DNA of 64,000 nt from Streptomyces sp. NBC_00490 (lineage in GTDB: Bacteria; Actinomycetota; Actinomycetes; Streptomycetales; Streptomycetaceae), in assembly GCF_036013645.1 (NCBI RefSeq), contig NZ_CP107869.1, positions 4,650,001 to 4,714,000 of the forward strand. Direction: 5' to 3'. Both the position numbers and the translations under genes were made by a program. The notes under the pieces were generated by a model. The model did no database searches, had not been told where the DNA came from, and saw only the letters and a list, made by a program, of their open reading frames with translations. Shown one piece after another: positions 27,781-36,827 of the stretch. Each line of letters starts with the position of its first letter. Positions within the stretch are counted from its first letter, which is position 1.

Positions 27781-27852
27781 GGGGCCGTTGCTACCAGAGA
27801 AACCGCCGCGTCCGTGCCCGGTTCACCCGTACGGGCCCCAGGCCCTGTCGGC

Positions 27853-28698
27853 CTAGCCGGAGTGCAGCATCAGCCCGATCCCCACCACCAGCAGCCCCGC
27901 CGCGGCGATCCGCGGCATCCCGAACCGCTCCTTGAAGAACACCGCCCCGATCGCCGCGCCCACGATGATGGACGACTCGCGCAGGGCCGCGATGGGGGCC
28001 AGTTCCGCCTTGGTCTGGGCCCACAGGACCAGCCCGTACGCGGCGACCGAGAGGGCGGCGCCCACGAGCCCCAGGACCGCGAACGGCCGGAGCGTGGGCA
28101 CCAGTTGACCGCGCCAGCGGTGGGCCGCGTACGCCGGGAGCACCAGGCCCTGCACCGCCATCAGCCAGGCGATGTACCCGAGCGAGGACCCGGAGGCGCG
28201 CACGCCGAGTCCGTCGACGACGGTGTACGCCGCGATGGCCAGCCCGGTCGCCAGCGCCGCCCCGATCGCGGCCCAGTTCGGCCGGTTCCCGCGAAGCCCC
28301 CACAGGGCCACGCCGGTCAGCCCGGCACAGGACACCGCGATACCGGCCGCCGCCCAGCCGTCCGGCACCTCGTGCGCGAACACCGCGGCGAGCACGGTGA
28401 CCACGAGCGGCGCGGTGCCGCGCGCGATCGGGTACGCCTGGCCGAAGTCGCCCAGCCGGAAGGACTTCATCAGCAGCGCGTAGTACGCGATGTGGATGCA
28501 CGCCGAGGAGAGCAGATACGGCCACGCCCCGGCCGCCGGGAACGCCGCGAACGGCACCATCGCCAGCCCGATCAGCATCCCGCCGCCCGCGATGAGCGTG
28601 AACCCGACCAGCTTGTCGGTGATCTTGTGCGCGATGGCGTTCCAGCTGGCGTGGGTGACCGCGGCGAGCAGGACGGCCGTGGTGACCAGTGGGGTCAC
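27853..28698 (-). CDS. EamA/DMT-family permease
   Basis: A 281-residue membrane protein has about ten helices in two EamA repeats. It starts at a GTG (28698) that overlaps the stop of the YbaK-type gene as GTGA. The N-terminus VTPLVTTAVLLAAVTHASWNA and the late segment KERFGMPRIAAAGLLVVGIGLM are typical of drug/metabolite exporters. The substrate cannot be read from the sequence. The family includes amino-acid and metabolite efflux pumps. Confidence 0.85.
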   Translation of the reverse strand: MTPLVTTAVLLAAVTHASWNAIAHKITDKLVGFTLIAGGGMLIGLAMVPFAAFPAAGAWPYLLSSACIHIAYYALLMKSFRLGDFGQAYPIARGTAPLVVTVLAAVFAHEVPDGWAAAGIAVSCAGLTGVALWGLRGNRPNWAAIGAALATGLAIAAYTVVDGLGVRASGSSLGYIAWLMAVQGLVLPAYAAHRWRGQLVPTLRPFAVLGLVGAALSVAAYGLVLWAQTKAELAPIAALRESSIIVGAAIGAVFFKERFGMPRIAAAGLLVVGIGLMLHSG

Positions 28699-29201
28699 GG
28701 GGTCTGCTCGCGGACGTCCACCAGTGTGGCGCCCGCGTGGGCGATCAGTGTCTTGGGTTCCATGGGGAAGACGGTGTACGGGGTGCCGGCCGCCGCCCAC
28801 ACGACGGCGTGGTCGAGCAGCGAACGGTCCGCGAGGACCCGGGTCCTGGTCCGGTGCCCGAAGGGCGGCACCCCGCCGATGGCGTACCCGGTCGTCTCCC
28901 GTACGACGTCCGCCTTGGCCCGCGTCACCTTTGCGGCGCCGATCTCCTGCCGCACCCGCTCCACGTCCACCCGGGACGCGCCGTCCATGAGCACCAGGAC
29001 CGGCACTCCGTCCGCCGCGAAGATCAGCGACTTGCAGATCTGGCTCAGCTCGCAGCCGATCGCCGCGGCCGCCTCGGCGGCGGTACGGGTGGCGTCCGGG
29101 AAGCGGCGGATCTCGGCATGCAGCTCACCGAGGCCGAGGGTGTCGAGGGCCGCGGCGAACAGGGGGTGGGCTCCGGAGTCCGGGGCGTCGGTGGTCGTCA
29201 T
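28695..29201 (-). CDS. YbaK/EbsC-type aminoacyl-tRNA deacylase
   Basis: A 168-residue protein of the YbaK/ProX family hydrolyses mischarged tRNAs, such as Cys- or Ala-tRNA(Pro). Family features are the CKSLIFAADG strand with the conserved Lys and the GYAIGGVPPFGH loop. I use the ATG at 29201 (MTTTDAPDSG); a longer frame to 29210 adds three residues. It is translationally coupled to the EamA permease by a four-base overlap. Confidence 0.86.
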   Translation of the reverse strand: MTTTDAPDSGAHPLFAAALDTLGLGELHAEIRRFPDATRTAAEAAAAIGCELSQICKSLIFAADGVPVLVLMDGASRVDVERVRQEIGAAKVTRAKADVVRETTGYAIGGVPPFGHRTRTRVLADRSLLDHAVVWAAAGTPYTVFPMEPKTLIAHAGATLVDVREQTP

Positions 29202-29262
29202 GCACGGCACGCTAGCGGCCGGTGCGGAGGGCAGGCGACCCAGTTCCCGGCCCGGGTGCGGC

Positions 29263-29838
29263 TCAGGCCCTGTCCGCCGGTACGGGCCCCTCGAACGTCA
29301 CCGCCTTCGTCTCCGCCACCCCGGCCGTGCGCCCCGGGGCCGCCTGCCAGCGCCAGTACAGGTTCGTGTGGGCGATGACCTGCTCCGGCGGCGGGGCGCC
29401 CCACGCGCTCTTGTCGCCGGCGGTGTGGGCGTCGCCGACCAGCGTCACGTCGTAACCGCGGGTGAACGCCCCGTGGATCGTGGAGCGGATGCAGGCGTCG
29501 CTCTCCGCGCCGCTGACGACGAGGCGTCCGACGCCGGCGCCGGCGAGGACCTCCTCCAGGTCGGTGCCCTCGAAGGAGTCGCCGTAGTTCTTGTGGACGA
29601 GCGGCTCGGAGTCGCGGCGGGACAGCTCCGCGACGTACTTCCAGTCCTCGCTGCCCCGGGGCAGGTCCTCGTCGGAGTGCTGGACCCAGACGACCGGTAT
29701 CGCCTCGGCGCGGGCCCGGTCCACGAGGGCGGCGATGTTGGCGACGACCTCGTCTCGCCGGTGGGCCCCGGCGACGACGCCGTTCTGGACGTCGATGACG
29801 AGCAGTGCCGTACGGGAGCGATCAGGCAGTGTGGTCAT
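29263..29838 (-). CDS. Isochorismatase-family cysteine hydrolase
   Basis: A 191-residue enzyme of the isochorismatase-like superfamily has the catalytic triad visible as Asp in VIDVQNGVV, a Lys in VHKNYGDSF and the nucleophilic Cys in SGAESDACIRST. Members hydrolyse amides such as nicotinamide or ureides. The specific substrate here is unknown. The ATG at 29838 (MTTLPDRSRTALLV) is preferred; the frame extends to 29868 without benefit. It lies upstream of, and in the same direction as, the deacylase and permease. Confidence 0.87.
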   Translation of the reverse strand: MTTLPDRSRTALLVIDVQNGVVAGAHRRDEVVANIAALVDRARAEAIPVVWVQHSDEDLPRGSEDWKYVAELSRRDSEPLVHKNYGDSFEGTDLEEVLAGAGVGRLVVSGAESDACIRSTIHGAFTRGYDVTLVGDAHTAGDKSAWGAPPPEQVIAHTNLYWRWQAAPGRTAGVAETKAVTFEGPVPADRA

Positions 29839-29870
29839 GCTCGTCAGGCTAGCCCCGGGCACTGACAACG

Positions 29871-29907
29871 CCGAAGCCGTGGTGCGGGGAGCGCACCACG
29901 GCTTCGG
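29871..29907. terminator. Stem-loop terminator of the MMPL gene
   Basis: A perfect 15-bp stem (CCGAAGCCGTGGTGC paired with GCACCACGGCTTCGG) has a seven-base loop. It is 14 nt beyond the leftward stop at 29921 and before the cysteine hydrolase start, so it ends the tetR-MMPL transcript. Confidence 0.8.
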
Positions 29908-29920
29908 ATCAGGGGTCGGG

Positions 29921-32143
29921 TCAGACCTGTACGAGCTCCCGGTCCTCGTCCTTCTTGTCGCCCTTGCCGTCGTCCAGGGCGCGCAGCCCCTCGCCCTCGA
30001 CGTCCACGTTGGGCAGGGCGCGGTCCAGCCACTTCGGCAGCCACCAGGCCTTCTTGCCGAGCAGCGCGAGCACCGCCGGGACGATCGCCATGCGGACCAC
30101 GAACGCGTCGAAGAAGACGGCGATCGCGAGGCCGAACCCGATCATCTTGATCATCGACTCGCTGGAGCTGATGAAGCCGCCGAAGACGGCCATCATGATG
30201 ATCGCTGCGGCGACCACGACCCGGGAGCTGTGCCGGAAGCCGGTCACGATGGCCTGGCTCGGGCTCTCGCCGTGGACGTAGGCCTCCCGCATCCGGGTCA
30301 CGAGGAACACCTCGTAGTCCATCGCGAGACCGAAGACCACGCCGACCATGAAGATCGGCATCATCGACATGATCGGCCCGGTCTCCTCGACACCGATCAG
30401 GCCGCTCAGCCAGCCCCACTGGAAGACCGCGACGACGGCGCCGAGCGCGGCGAGCACGCTGAGCAGGAAGCCGAGGGCCGCCTTCAGCGGGACCAGGATC
30501 GAGCGGAAGACCACGATCAGGAGGAGGAACGCCAAGCCGACCACCAGGGCCAGGTAGGGGACCAGGGCGTCGGTGAGCTTCTGCGAGAAGTCGATGTTCA
30601 TCGCGGTCGTGCCGGTGACCAGGACGTTCGCGCCCGTGTCGGCCTTGACATCGGCGCCCTCGGCACGGATGGCGTGCACCAGGTCCTCGGTCTGGACCGA
30701 GGACGGCTTGGAGTCCGGGATGACGGTGATCGTCGCGGTGTCGCCGGCCTTGTTGAACTGCGCCGGGGTCACCGTCACGACGTCGTCGAGGCCCTTGATC
30801 CTGTCGGTCAGCGCGGCGGCGTCGTCCTTGGGGTCGGCGCTGCCCGCGGCGTCGTACACGACCATCAGCGGGCCGTTGAAGCCGGGGCCGAAGCCCTCCG
30901 ACAGCAGGTCGTAGGCGCGGCGCTGGGTCGTGGAGGTCGGCTGGGAGCCGTCGTCGGGCAGGCCCAGTTCCAGCTGGGTGGCCGGGACGGCGATCGCGCC
31001 GAGGCCGAGCACACCGAGCAGCAGCACGGCGGCCGGGCGGCGGATGACGAAGCTCGCCCAGCGGACGCCGAGCGCGGGCTTGGTCTGCCCCTCAGGAGCC
31101 GTCTTTGCCTTGTCGGCCTTGCGCTTCTCGCCCGCCGGACGGACCTTGCGGCCCGCGTATCCGAGCAGCGCCGGGACCATGGTGAGCGCGATGAGGACGG
31201 CGACCACGACCGTGCCGGCGGCCGCGAGGCCCATCTTGGTGAGCATCGGGACCCCCACGACCGAGAGGCCCGCCAGGGCGATCACGACGGTGAGTCCCGC
31301 GAAGACCACGGCCGAGCCGGCGGTGCCGGTGGCCCGTCCGGCGGCTTCCTCGCGGTCGCGGCCCTCGGCCAGTTCGCCGCGGTAGCGGGAGACGATGAAC
31401 AGCGCGTAGTCGATGCCGACGGCGAGGCCGATCATCAGCGCGAGCGTGGAGGTGGTGTCGCCGAGGTCGAGCGCGTTGGCGAGGGCGGTGATGGTGGAGA
31501 CACCGATGCCGACCCCGATGATCGCCGTCAACAGCGGCAGTCCGGCCGCCACCAGCGAGCCCAGCGTGATGACGAGGACGACCGCGGCGAGGGCGATGCC
31601 GACGATCTCACCGGCCGCTCCCGGCTCGGCCGCGGCCTGCAGCGCGTCGCCGCCGATGTCGACGGTCAGTCCGGCGGCGCGGGCCTCGTCCCCGGCCTTC
31701 TCCAGGGCCTCCCTGGTCGAGTCCGCCAGCTCCATGCCGGGGGCCTCGTACTTGACCGACGTGTAGGCGACCGTGCCGTCCTTGCTCACGGCGTTGGTCG
31801 TGTACGGGTCGGTGACGGAGACGACCTCGGAGCCGTCGCGCAGTTCCTCGACGGTCTTGGCGACGGTCGCCTTGTTGGCGGCGTCCGTCATCTTCTCGCC
31901 CTCGGGCGCCTTGAAGACGATGCGTCCGGTGCCGCCGTCGGCGCTGGCGCCGGGGAAGCGCTGTTCCAGCAGGTCGAAGGCCTTCTGGGCCTCGGTCCCC
32001 GGTATGGAGAAGGAGGTGGACCCGGCACTGGGGGCGCTGGCCGCGCCGACGCCCGCGAGCGTCAGCAGGGCGACCCATATCAGGGCGACGAAATGCCGTC
32101 GCCGGAAGGCGAGCCGGCCGAGTTTGTAGAGGAACGTGGCCAC
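29921..32143 (-). CDS. MMPL/RND-family membrane exporter
   Basis: A 740-residue transporter has the two-fold RND layout. Helix 1 is followed by a large extracytoplasmic domain (about 40-165) and five more helices, and the plan is then repeated. The GxxxDY-type motif IGLAVGIDYALFIVSRYRGEL and its second copy FGLAMDYEVFLVTRMREAY carry the Asp-Tyr pairs used for proton coupling. Such proteins export lipids or toxic compounds. The C-terminal tail is charged. It starts with GTG at 32143. A TetR regulator lies 124 bp upstream in the same direction, suggesting self-controlled efflux. Confidence 0.92.
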   Translation of the reverse strand: MATFLYKLGRLAFRRRHFVALIWVALLTLAGVGAASAPSAGSTSFSIPGTEAQKAFDLLEQRFPGASADGGTGRIVFKAPEGEKMTDAANKATVAKTVEELRDGSEVVSVTDPYTTNAVSKDGTVAYTSVKYEAPGMELADSTREALEKAGDEARAAGLTVDIGGDALQAAAEPGAAGEIVGIALAAVVLVITLGSLVAAGLPLLTAIIGVGIGVSTITALANALDLGDTTSTLALMIGLAVGIDYALFIVSRYRGELAEGRDREEAAGRATGTAGSAVVFAGLTVVIALAGLSVVGVPMLTKMGLAAAGTVVVAVLIALTMVPALLGYAGRKVRPAGEKRKADKAKTAPEGQTKPALGVRWASFVIRRPAAVLLLGVLGLGAIAVPATQLELGLPDDGSQPTSTTQRRAYDLLSEGFGPGFNGPLMVVYDAAGSADPKDDAAALTDRIKGLDDVVTVTPAQFNKAGDTATITVIPDSKPSSVQTEDLVHAIRAEGADVKADTGANVLVTGTTAMNIDFSQKLTDALVPYLALVVGLAFLLLIVVFRSILVPLKAALGFLLSVLAALGAVVAVFQWGWLSGLIGVEETGPIMSMMPIFMVGVVFGLAMDYEVFLVTRMREAYVHGESPSQAIVTGFRHSSRVVVAAAIIMMAVFGGFISSSESMIKMIGFGLAIAVFFDAFVVRMAIVPAVLALLGKKAWWLPKWLDRALPNVDVEGEGLRALDDGKGDKKDEDRELVQV

Positions 32144-32267
32144 GTGGGCGTACTCCCGGTCAGGTCGTTGGGGCGGTGCAGGGAAGGGGTGATCGACCCG
32201 GTGGGGACATGGGTGATCGTCCCGACGACTTGAGCGGTGACGTCAGGTGCTGGCTACGGGGAGGGAC

Positions 32268-32867
32268 TCAGGGGGTGGGTACGCCGAGGGCAGGGAGGAC
32301 CACGGCGTCGATGTACGAGGTGAGGAAGGCCTGGGTGGGCGGCAGCTGGTCGATCATCGTGCGGGTCGCGAACGCTCCGACCAGCATGTGGACGATGTAG
32401 TCCAGCGCCGGGCAGTCGGCGCGGACCTCGCCGCGGTCGACCGAGCGCTGCATGACCTTCTTGAACTCGCCCATCTCGGGTTCGACGAGCAGTTCCCTGA
32501 AGGCCTGCATCAGATCCGGATTTCCGTGCACGGCCATGGCCAGGGCCCGCATCAGGTCGGAGTTCCGCTCCATCGTGCAGTCGTCCTCGCGGGAGACGAG
32601 GGTGATGAGGTCACCCCGCAGGCTCCCGGTGTCGACGTCGGCGGTGCCGCCCGGCTTCTGGCTGCGCATGGCCTTCACCACCAGCTCGGGCTTGCCGCCC
32701 CACTGCCGGTAGAGCGTCGCCTTGCTGGACTTGGTGCGGGCCGCCACGGCGTCCATGGTGAGGGCGTCGTAGCCGACTTCGCGGAGCAGTTCGAGCACGG
32801 CCGTGTACAGCTCGGCCTCACGCTCCGGGGTGATCCGACTGCGACGCGCCGTCGCGATCTCAGTCAT
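32268..32867 (-). CDS. TetR-family repressor of the MMPL exporter
   Basis: A 199-residue regulator has an N-terminal TetR helix-turn-helix (ELYTAVLELLREVGYDALTM, DAVAARTKSSKATLYRQWGG) and a C-terminal ligand-binding domain of the TetR_C type. The ATG at 32867 starts MTEIATARRSRITPERE. A perfect GAAAC/GTTTC palindrome lies 70-80 bp upstream. The gene precedes the exporter and is probably co-transcribed with it, so autorepression and ligand-induced export are the expected logic. Confidence 0.9.
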   Translation of the reverse strand: MTEIATARRSRITPEREAELYTAVLELLREVGYDALTMDAVAARTKSSKATLYRQWGGKPELVVKAMRSQKPGGTADVDTGSLRGDLITLVSREDDCTMERNSDLMRALAMAVHGNPDLMQAFRELLVEPEMGEFKKVMQRSVDRGEVRADCPALDYIVHMLVGAFATRTMIDQLPPTQAFLTSYIDAVVLPALGVPTP

Positions 32868-32893
32868 GATTCCCGCCTTCCACTCCGAACGAC

Positions 32894-32950
32894 ACGGTTT
32901 CGTACATGCCGAATGTAGCGCATCCTCGTTCGAAACGAAACCGTTTCGTA
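32894..32950. promoter_or_regulatory. TetR-type operator in the tetR/tricorn spacer
   Basis: ACGAAAC-C-GTTTCGT at 32935-32949 is a perfect 15-bp palindrome. A partial second copy, ACGGTTTCGTAC, lies at 32894-32905. The form is typical of operators for TetR regulators of efflux pumps. It sits between tetR and the divergent tricorn gene, so it may affect both promoters. Confidence 0.75.
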
Positions 32951-33031
32951 CGTGTCATGGCTCACGGCGGATCGGGTCTCGACCATTTTTCATAAGTTGC
33001 TCCGGTCCATCCCCCGGAAAAGCATGGGGAG

Positions 33032-36000
33032 GTGAGCTATCTGCGCCTGCCGCATCTGAGCGGCGACCTCCTGTGTTTCGTGGCCGAGGACGACCTGTGG
33101 CTGGCCCCTCTCGACGGGAAGGGACGCGCCTGGCGTCTCACCGCCGACCGCACCAAGGTGGGCCACCCCCGTTTCTCACCCGACGGCCGCCACCTCGCCT
33201 ACACGAGCTGGCGGAGCCTGGTCCCGGAGATCCATCTGGTGGACGTGGAGGGCGGCCCGGGCAGACAGCTGACGTACTGGGGCTCGGCGGACACCCAGGT
33301 CTGCGGCTGGACACCGCCCGAAAGCAACGGAGGCGCCCAGATCCTGGCCGTCGCCTCCCACGGCGAGCCCTTCTCCTACTTCACCTGGGCCTACAAGGTC
33401 CCCACCGACGGCGACCCCGGCCGCAAGCTGCCCTGGGGCCCGGTCTCCGACCTCCAGGTCGCCGACCTCGAGGGGGAGCGCAGAACCCTCCTGCTCACCG
33501 GCACCCCGCCGCACGAGCCGGCCGCCTGGAAGCGCTACCGGGGCGGGGCCACCGGACGGCTCTGGCTGCACGGCCACCGCCTCCTCGAAGGCCTGGAGGG
33601 CCACCTCCACTCCCCCATGTTCGTCGGCGGCCGCATCGCCTTCCTCTCCGACCACGAGGGCGTCGGCAACCTCTACTCCTGCGCCCACGACGGCTCCGAC
33701 CTGCGCCGCCACACCGACCACGACGCCTTCTACGCCCGGCACGCGGCGAGCGACGGCACCCGGGTGGTGTACCAGTGCGCGGGCGACCTGTGGATCGTCG
33801 ACGACCTCGCCGGCGAGCCGCGGAGACTCGACGTACGACTGAGCGGGCCCCGCACCGGACGGCGTCCGTACCAGGTGCCGGCCGCCCAGCACGTGGACGG
33901 CGTCTCGATCGACGAGACCGGCCGCGCGAGTGCCGTCGTCGTCCGCGGCAGCCTGTACTGGCTGACCCACCGCGACGGTCCCGCCCGCACCATCACCGAC
34001 ACTCCGGGCGTACGGGTCCGGCTCCCGGAGATGCTCGGCTCGGGCGGCCAGGTCGCCTATGTGACGGACGCCGAGGGCGAGGACGCGGTCGAGATCGCCT
34101 ACCTCCCCCGGGCGACGGGCGACCGCGCCCCCCGGCGGCTGGCCTCGGGCGCGCTCGGCCGGGTCCTGGAGCTGGTCGCCGACCCCCAGGGCGAGCGCCT
34201 GGCCATCGCCTCCCACGACGGCCGCCTCCTCCTCATCACCGTCTCCGACGACGCGGAGGAGTCGGGCACCGAGGACTCGGGCGGCGAGGTCACCGAACTG
34301 ATCCACTCGCTCAACGGCCCGGTCCGCGACCTCGCCTTCTCCCCGGACGGGGCATGGCTGACGTGGTCCCACCCGGGCATCGGCAGATCGCTGCGCCAGA
34401 TCAAGATGGCCCGCATCGCCCCGAAGGCGGGGGCGGCCCCCCTGATCGTCGACGTCACCAACGGCCGCTTCGAGGACGAGAACCCGGTGTTCACGAGGGA
34501 CGGCCGCTATCTGGCCTTCCTCTCCTGGCGAGGCTTCGACCCGGTCTACGACGTCCACACCGGGGACCTGTCCTTCCCGCTCGGCTGCCGCCCGTACCTG
34601 GTCCCCCTGTCCTCGGCGACCCCCTCCCCGTTCGCCCTGACCCCCGAGGGCCGCCCGGCTGCGGGCGGCCTGGACCCTGCGGAGGACGAACCGGACGACG
34701 GCAGCACGGTCACGGTCGAGGTGGAGGGCCTGGAGAGCCGCGTGACCCCCTTCCCGGTCACCGCCTCCAAGTACTCGGCGCTGTACCCGGTGGCGGGCGG
34801 CGGACTGGTCTGGCTGCGCTGGCCGATCTCGGGGGCGCTCGGCGAGACGTTCGCGAACCCCGACGACACGACCGGCCGCCCCACCCTCGAGTACTTCAAC
34901 ATCACCAAGGCGAAGAAGTCCGAACTGATCGAGCACCTCGACTGGTTCGCGGTGAGCGGCGACGGCTCCCGGCTGGTCGTCGTCGACGAGGGCGAGCTGC
35001 GCGCGGTGCCCGCCACCGAGTCCGGCGACAGCGACTCCACCGTCTGGATCGACGCCCGCCGCATCCTGCACGAGGTCGACCCGGGGGCGGAGTGGCGCCA
35101 GTCGTACGAGGAGGCCGGCCGGCTGATCCGCGCGTACTTCTGGGAGCCGGAGATGTGCGGGATCGACTGGGACGAGGTGCTGGCGCAGTACCGTCCCCTG
35201 GTCGAACGGGTCGCGACCCCGGACGAGTTCGCGGATCTGCTCCGCGAGGTCCTCGGCGAGCTGGGCACCTCCCACGCCTATGTGACGGCGGCCCGCCGCA
35301 ACGAGGGCCCGCCCCACTACCAGCGCCGCCAAGGCCTCCTGGGCGCCAACTTCGTACGCCGGGAAGCCGGCTGGACGGTGAAGCGCATCCTCCCCGGCGA
35401 CTCCTCCGACTCCAAGGCCCGCTCCCCGCTGGCCGGCACCGGCATCCGCGAGGGCGCGGTCCTGACCCACGTGGACGGCCGCCCGGTGGACGAGGTGACC
35501 GGCCCCTATCCGCTGCTGGCGGGCGCGGGCGGTACGACGGTGGAGCTGACGTTCGCCCGACCCGTCGCCCACCACCACCCTTCCAAGGAAGGCCCTTCGG
35601 GCCCCTCTGTCTCCGCGGAGGGCGAGGGCCGGGCGAGGCGGGTGGCGGTGGTCCCCCTCACCGACGAGAGGCCGCTGCGCTACCAGGACTGGGTGGCCAA
35701 ACGCCGTGAAGTGGTCCGGGACTTGAGCGGCGGCCGCTGCGGCTACCTCCACATCCCCGACATGGGCGGCTCGGGCTGGGCCCAGTTCAACCGCGACCTG
35801 CGCCTGGAGGTCTCCCGCCCCGCCCTCATCGTCGACGTACGCGGCAACGCGGGCGGCCACATCAGCGAACTGGTCGTGGAGAAACTCAGCCGCACGATCC
35901 TCGGCTGGGACCTGACGAGAAACGCCCAGCCGGTGTCGTACGCCTCGAACGCCCCCAGAGGCCCGGTGGTCGCCCTCGCCGACGAGGCGACCTCCTCCGA

Positions 36001-36361
36001 CGGCGACATGATCACGGCGGCCTTCAAACTGCTGAAGCTCGGCCCCGTGGTGGGCCAGCGCACCTGGGGCGGCGTCGTCGGCATGACCGGCCGCCACAGC
36101 CTCGGCGACGGCACGGTGATCACAGTGCCGATGAACGCGGCCTGGTTCGACGCGTACGGCTGGACGATCGAAAACCGGGGCGTCACACCGGACTTGGAGG
36201 TCCTACGAACCCCGTTGGACTGGGCGGAGGGCAGACACGCACAGCTCGACGACGCGGTGAAGCTGGCGGTAGACCTACTGACGACAACACCCCCGGCAAC
36301 CCCCCCGGACTACACGAACGTACCGAACCGATCAAGGCCGAAACTCCCGCCAAGGTCTTGA
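33032..36361 (+). CDS. Tricorn protease homologue
   Basis: An 1109-residue cytoplasmic protease processes oligopeptides released by the proteasome. The N-terminal 650 residues form propeller blades (PRFSPDGRHLAYTSW, DLAFSPDGAWLTWS). A helical C1 domain, a PDZ domain (about 785-860, with an unusual His/Lys/Ser/Gly-rich loop near 850) and the C2 protease domain follow. The catalytic residues line up with the archaeal enzyme: His748 (GTSHAYVT), Ser989-Asp990 (TSSDGDM) and Glu1047 (TIENRGVTPD). The GTG at 33032 has GGGGAG almost touching it, an unusually short spacing. The gene is divergent from tetR. Confidence 0.92.
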   Translation: MSYLRLPHLSGDLLCFVAEDDLWLAPLDGKGRAWRLTADRTKVGHPRFSPDGRHLAYTSWRSLVPEIHLVDVEGGPGRQLTYWGSADTQVCGWTPPESNGGAQILAVASHGEPFSYFTWAYKVPTDGDPGRKLPWGPVSDLQVADLEGERRTLLLTGTPPHEPAAWKRYRGGATGRLWLHGHRLLEGLEGHLHSPMFVGGRIAFLSDHEGVGNLYSCAHDGSDLRRHTDHDAFYARHAASDGTRVVYQCAGDLWIVDDLAGEPRRLDVRLSGPRTGRRPYQVPAAQHVDGVSIDETGRASAVVVRGSLYWLTHRDGPARTITDTPGVRVRLPEMLGSGGQVAYVTDAEGEDAVEIAYLPRATGDRAPRRLASGALGRVLELVADPQGERLAIASHDGRLLLITVSDDAEESGTEDSGGEVTELIHSLNGPVRDLAFSPDGAWLTWSHPGIGRSLRQIKMARIAPKAGAAPLIVDVTNGRFEDENPVFTRDGRYLAFLSWRGFDPVYDVHTGDLSFPLGCRPYLVPLSSATPSPFALTPEGRPAAGGLDPAEDEPDDGSTVTVEVEGLESRVTPFPVTASKYSALYPVAGGGLVWLRWPISGALGETFANPDDTTGRPTLEYFNITKAKKSELIEHLDWFAVSGDGSRLVVVDEGELRAVPATESGDSDSTVWIDARRILHEVDPGAEWRQSYEEAGRLIRAYFWEPEMCGIDWDEVLAQYRPLVERVATPDEFADLLREVLGELGTSHAYVTAARRNEGPPHYQRRQGLLGANFVRREAGWTVKRILPGDSSDSKARSPLAGTGIREGAVLTHVDGRPVDEVTGPYPLLAGAGGTTVELTFARPVAHHHPSKEGPSGPSVSAEGEGRARRVAVVPLTDERPLRYQDWVAKRREVVRDLSGGRCGYLHIPDMGGSGWAQFNRDLRLEVSRPALIVDVRGNAGGHISELVVEKLSRTILGWDLTRNAQPVSYASNAPRGPVVALADEATSSDGDMITAAFKLLKLGPVVGQRTWGGVVGMTGRHSLGDGTVITVPMNAAWFDAYGWTIENRGVTPDLEVLRTPLDWAEGRHAQLDDAVKLAVDLLTTTPPATPPDYTNVPNRSRPKLPPRS

Positions 36362-36380
36362 GAAGCGCTGGGTGAACCCA

Positions 36381-36451
36381 CCTAGGGGCGCGGGGCTGTA
36401 TCAATTTGCGGCTCCGCCACGTGGGCGCGACCAACCCCCACCGGCCCGCAC
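36381..36451. repeat. Dispersed Streptomyces-type intergenic repeat
   Basis: The segment starting CCTAGGGGCGCGGGGCTGTA and continuing through GCGGCTCCGCCACGTGGGCGCGA to CACCGGCCCGCAC matches, from memory, a short noncoding sequence found many times between genes in Streptomyces chromosomes. It lies just downstream of the tricorn stop. The function is unknown; it may fold into a hairpin around GCGGCTCCGC. Confidence 0.6.
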
Positions 36452-36481
36452 CCGACAACGCACCTCAAAAACCGGCAACGC

Positions 36482-36520
36482 GAACGTGGGGCACCCCAAC
36501 ACACAGGGCACCCCACGTTC
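36482..36520. terminator. Bidirectional stem-loop terminator
   Basis: Ten-base arms GAACGTGGGG and CCCCACGTTC enclose a further 3-bp pairing after a small internal mismatch. It sits between the convergent tricorn gene and the small leftward gene at 36544. Confidence 0.7.
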
Positions 36521-36543
36521 AACGGCTCAAGCCAAGCGCAGCG

Positions 36544-36738
36544 TTACGCGTCGTAGTCGAGGTCGAGACGGTCCTGCTCCTCGCGCTGGATGCGCTCCGC
36601 CTCCTCCTCCCGCGGCTTACCGCGCTCGCCGCGCTCCTGGCCACGCTGCGGGCCCTGCTCCTTGGCCTGCTGGGCCTTCTGCTTGGCCTGCTCCTGCCAC
36701 TGCTCCGACTTGTCCTGGAACTGGTCCTTCATACCCAT
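36544..36738 (-). CDS. Small highly charged protein
   Basis: A 64-residue hydrophilic protein (MGMKDQFQDKSEQWQEQAKQ...) is rich in Lys, Glu, Gln and Arg and probably helical or disordered. It has no Cys and no membrane segment. GGGAG lies nine bases before the ATG at 36738. The composition resembles small stress-associated proteins of the CsbD type, but I see no firm match and give no function. Confidence 0.65.
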   Translation of the reverse strand: MGMKDQFQDKSEQWQEQAKQKAQQAKEQGPQRGQERGERGKPREEEAERIQREEQDRLDLDYDA

Positions 36739-36827
36739 GTGGGTTCACTCCCGAAGTGGGTGAGGGGATGAGCCCCGTACCGGGGCCTCGACCAGATTCA
36801 CACGACAGGACACAGTGCGCATTTCGA

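Noticed and set aside
32803-35709. A 968-codon frame overlapping the tricorn gene in the same direction
   Set aside because: Its sequence is repetitive Arg/Pro/Gly typical of a shifted frame.
33176-36097. A 973-codon antisense frame over the tricorn gene
   Set aside because: It has no domain character, and the sense frame carries all catalytic residues.
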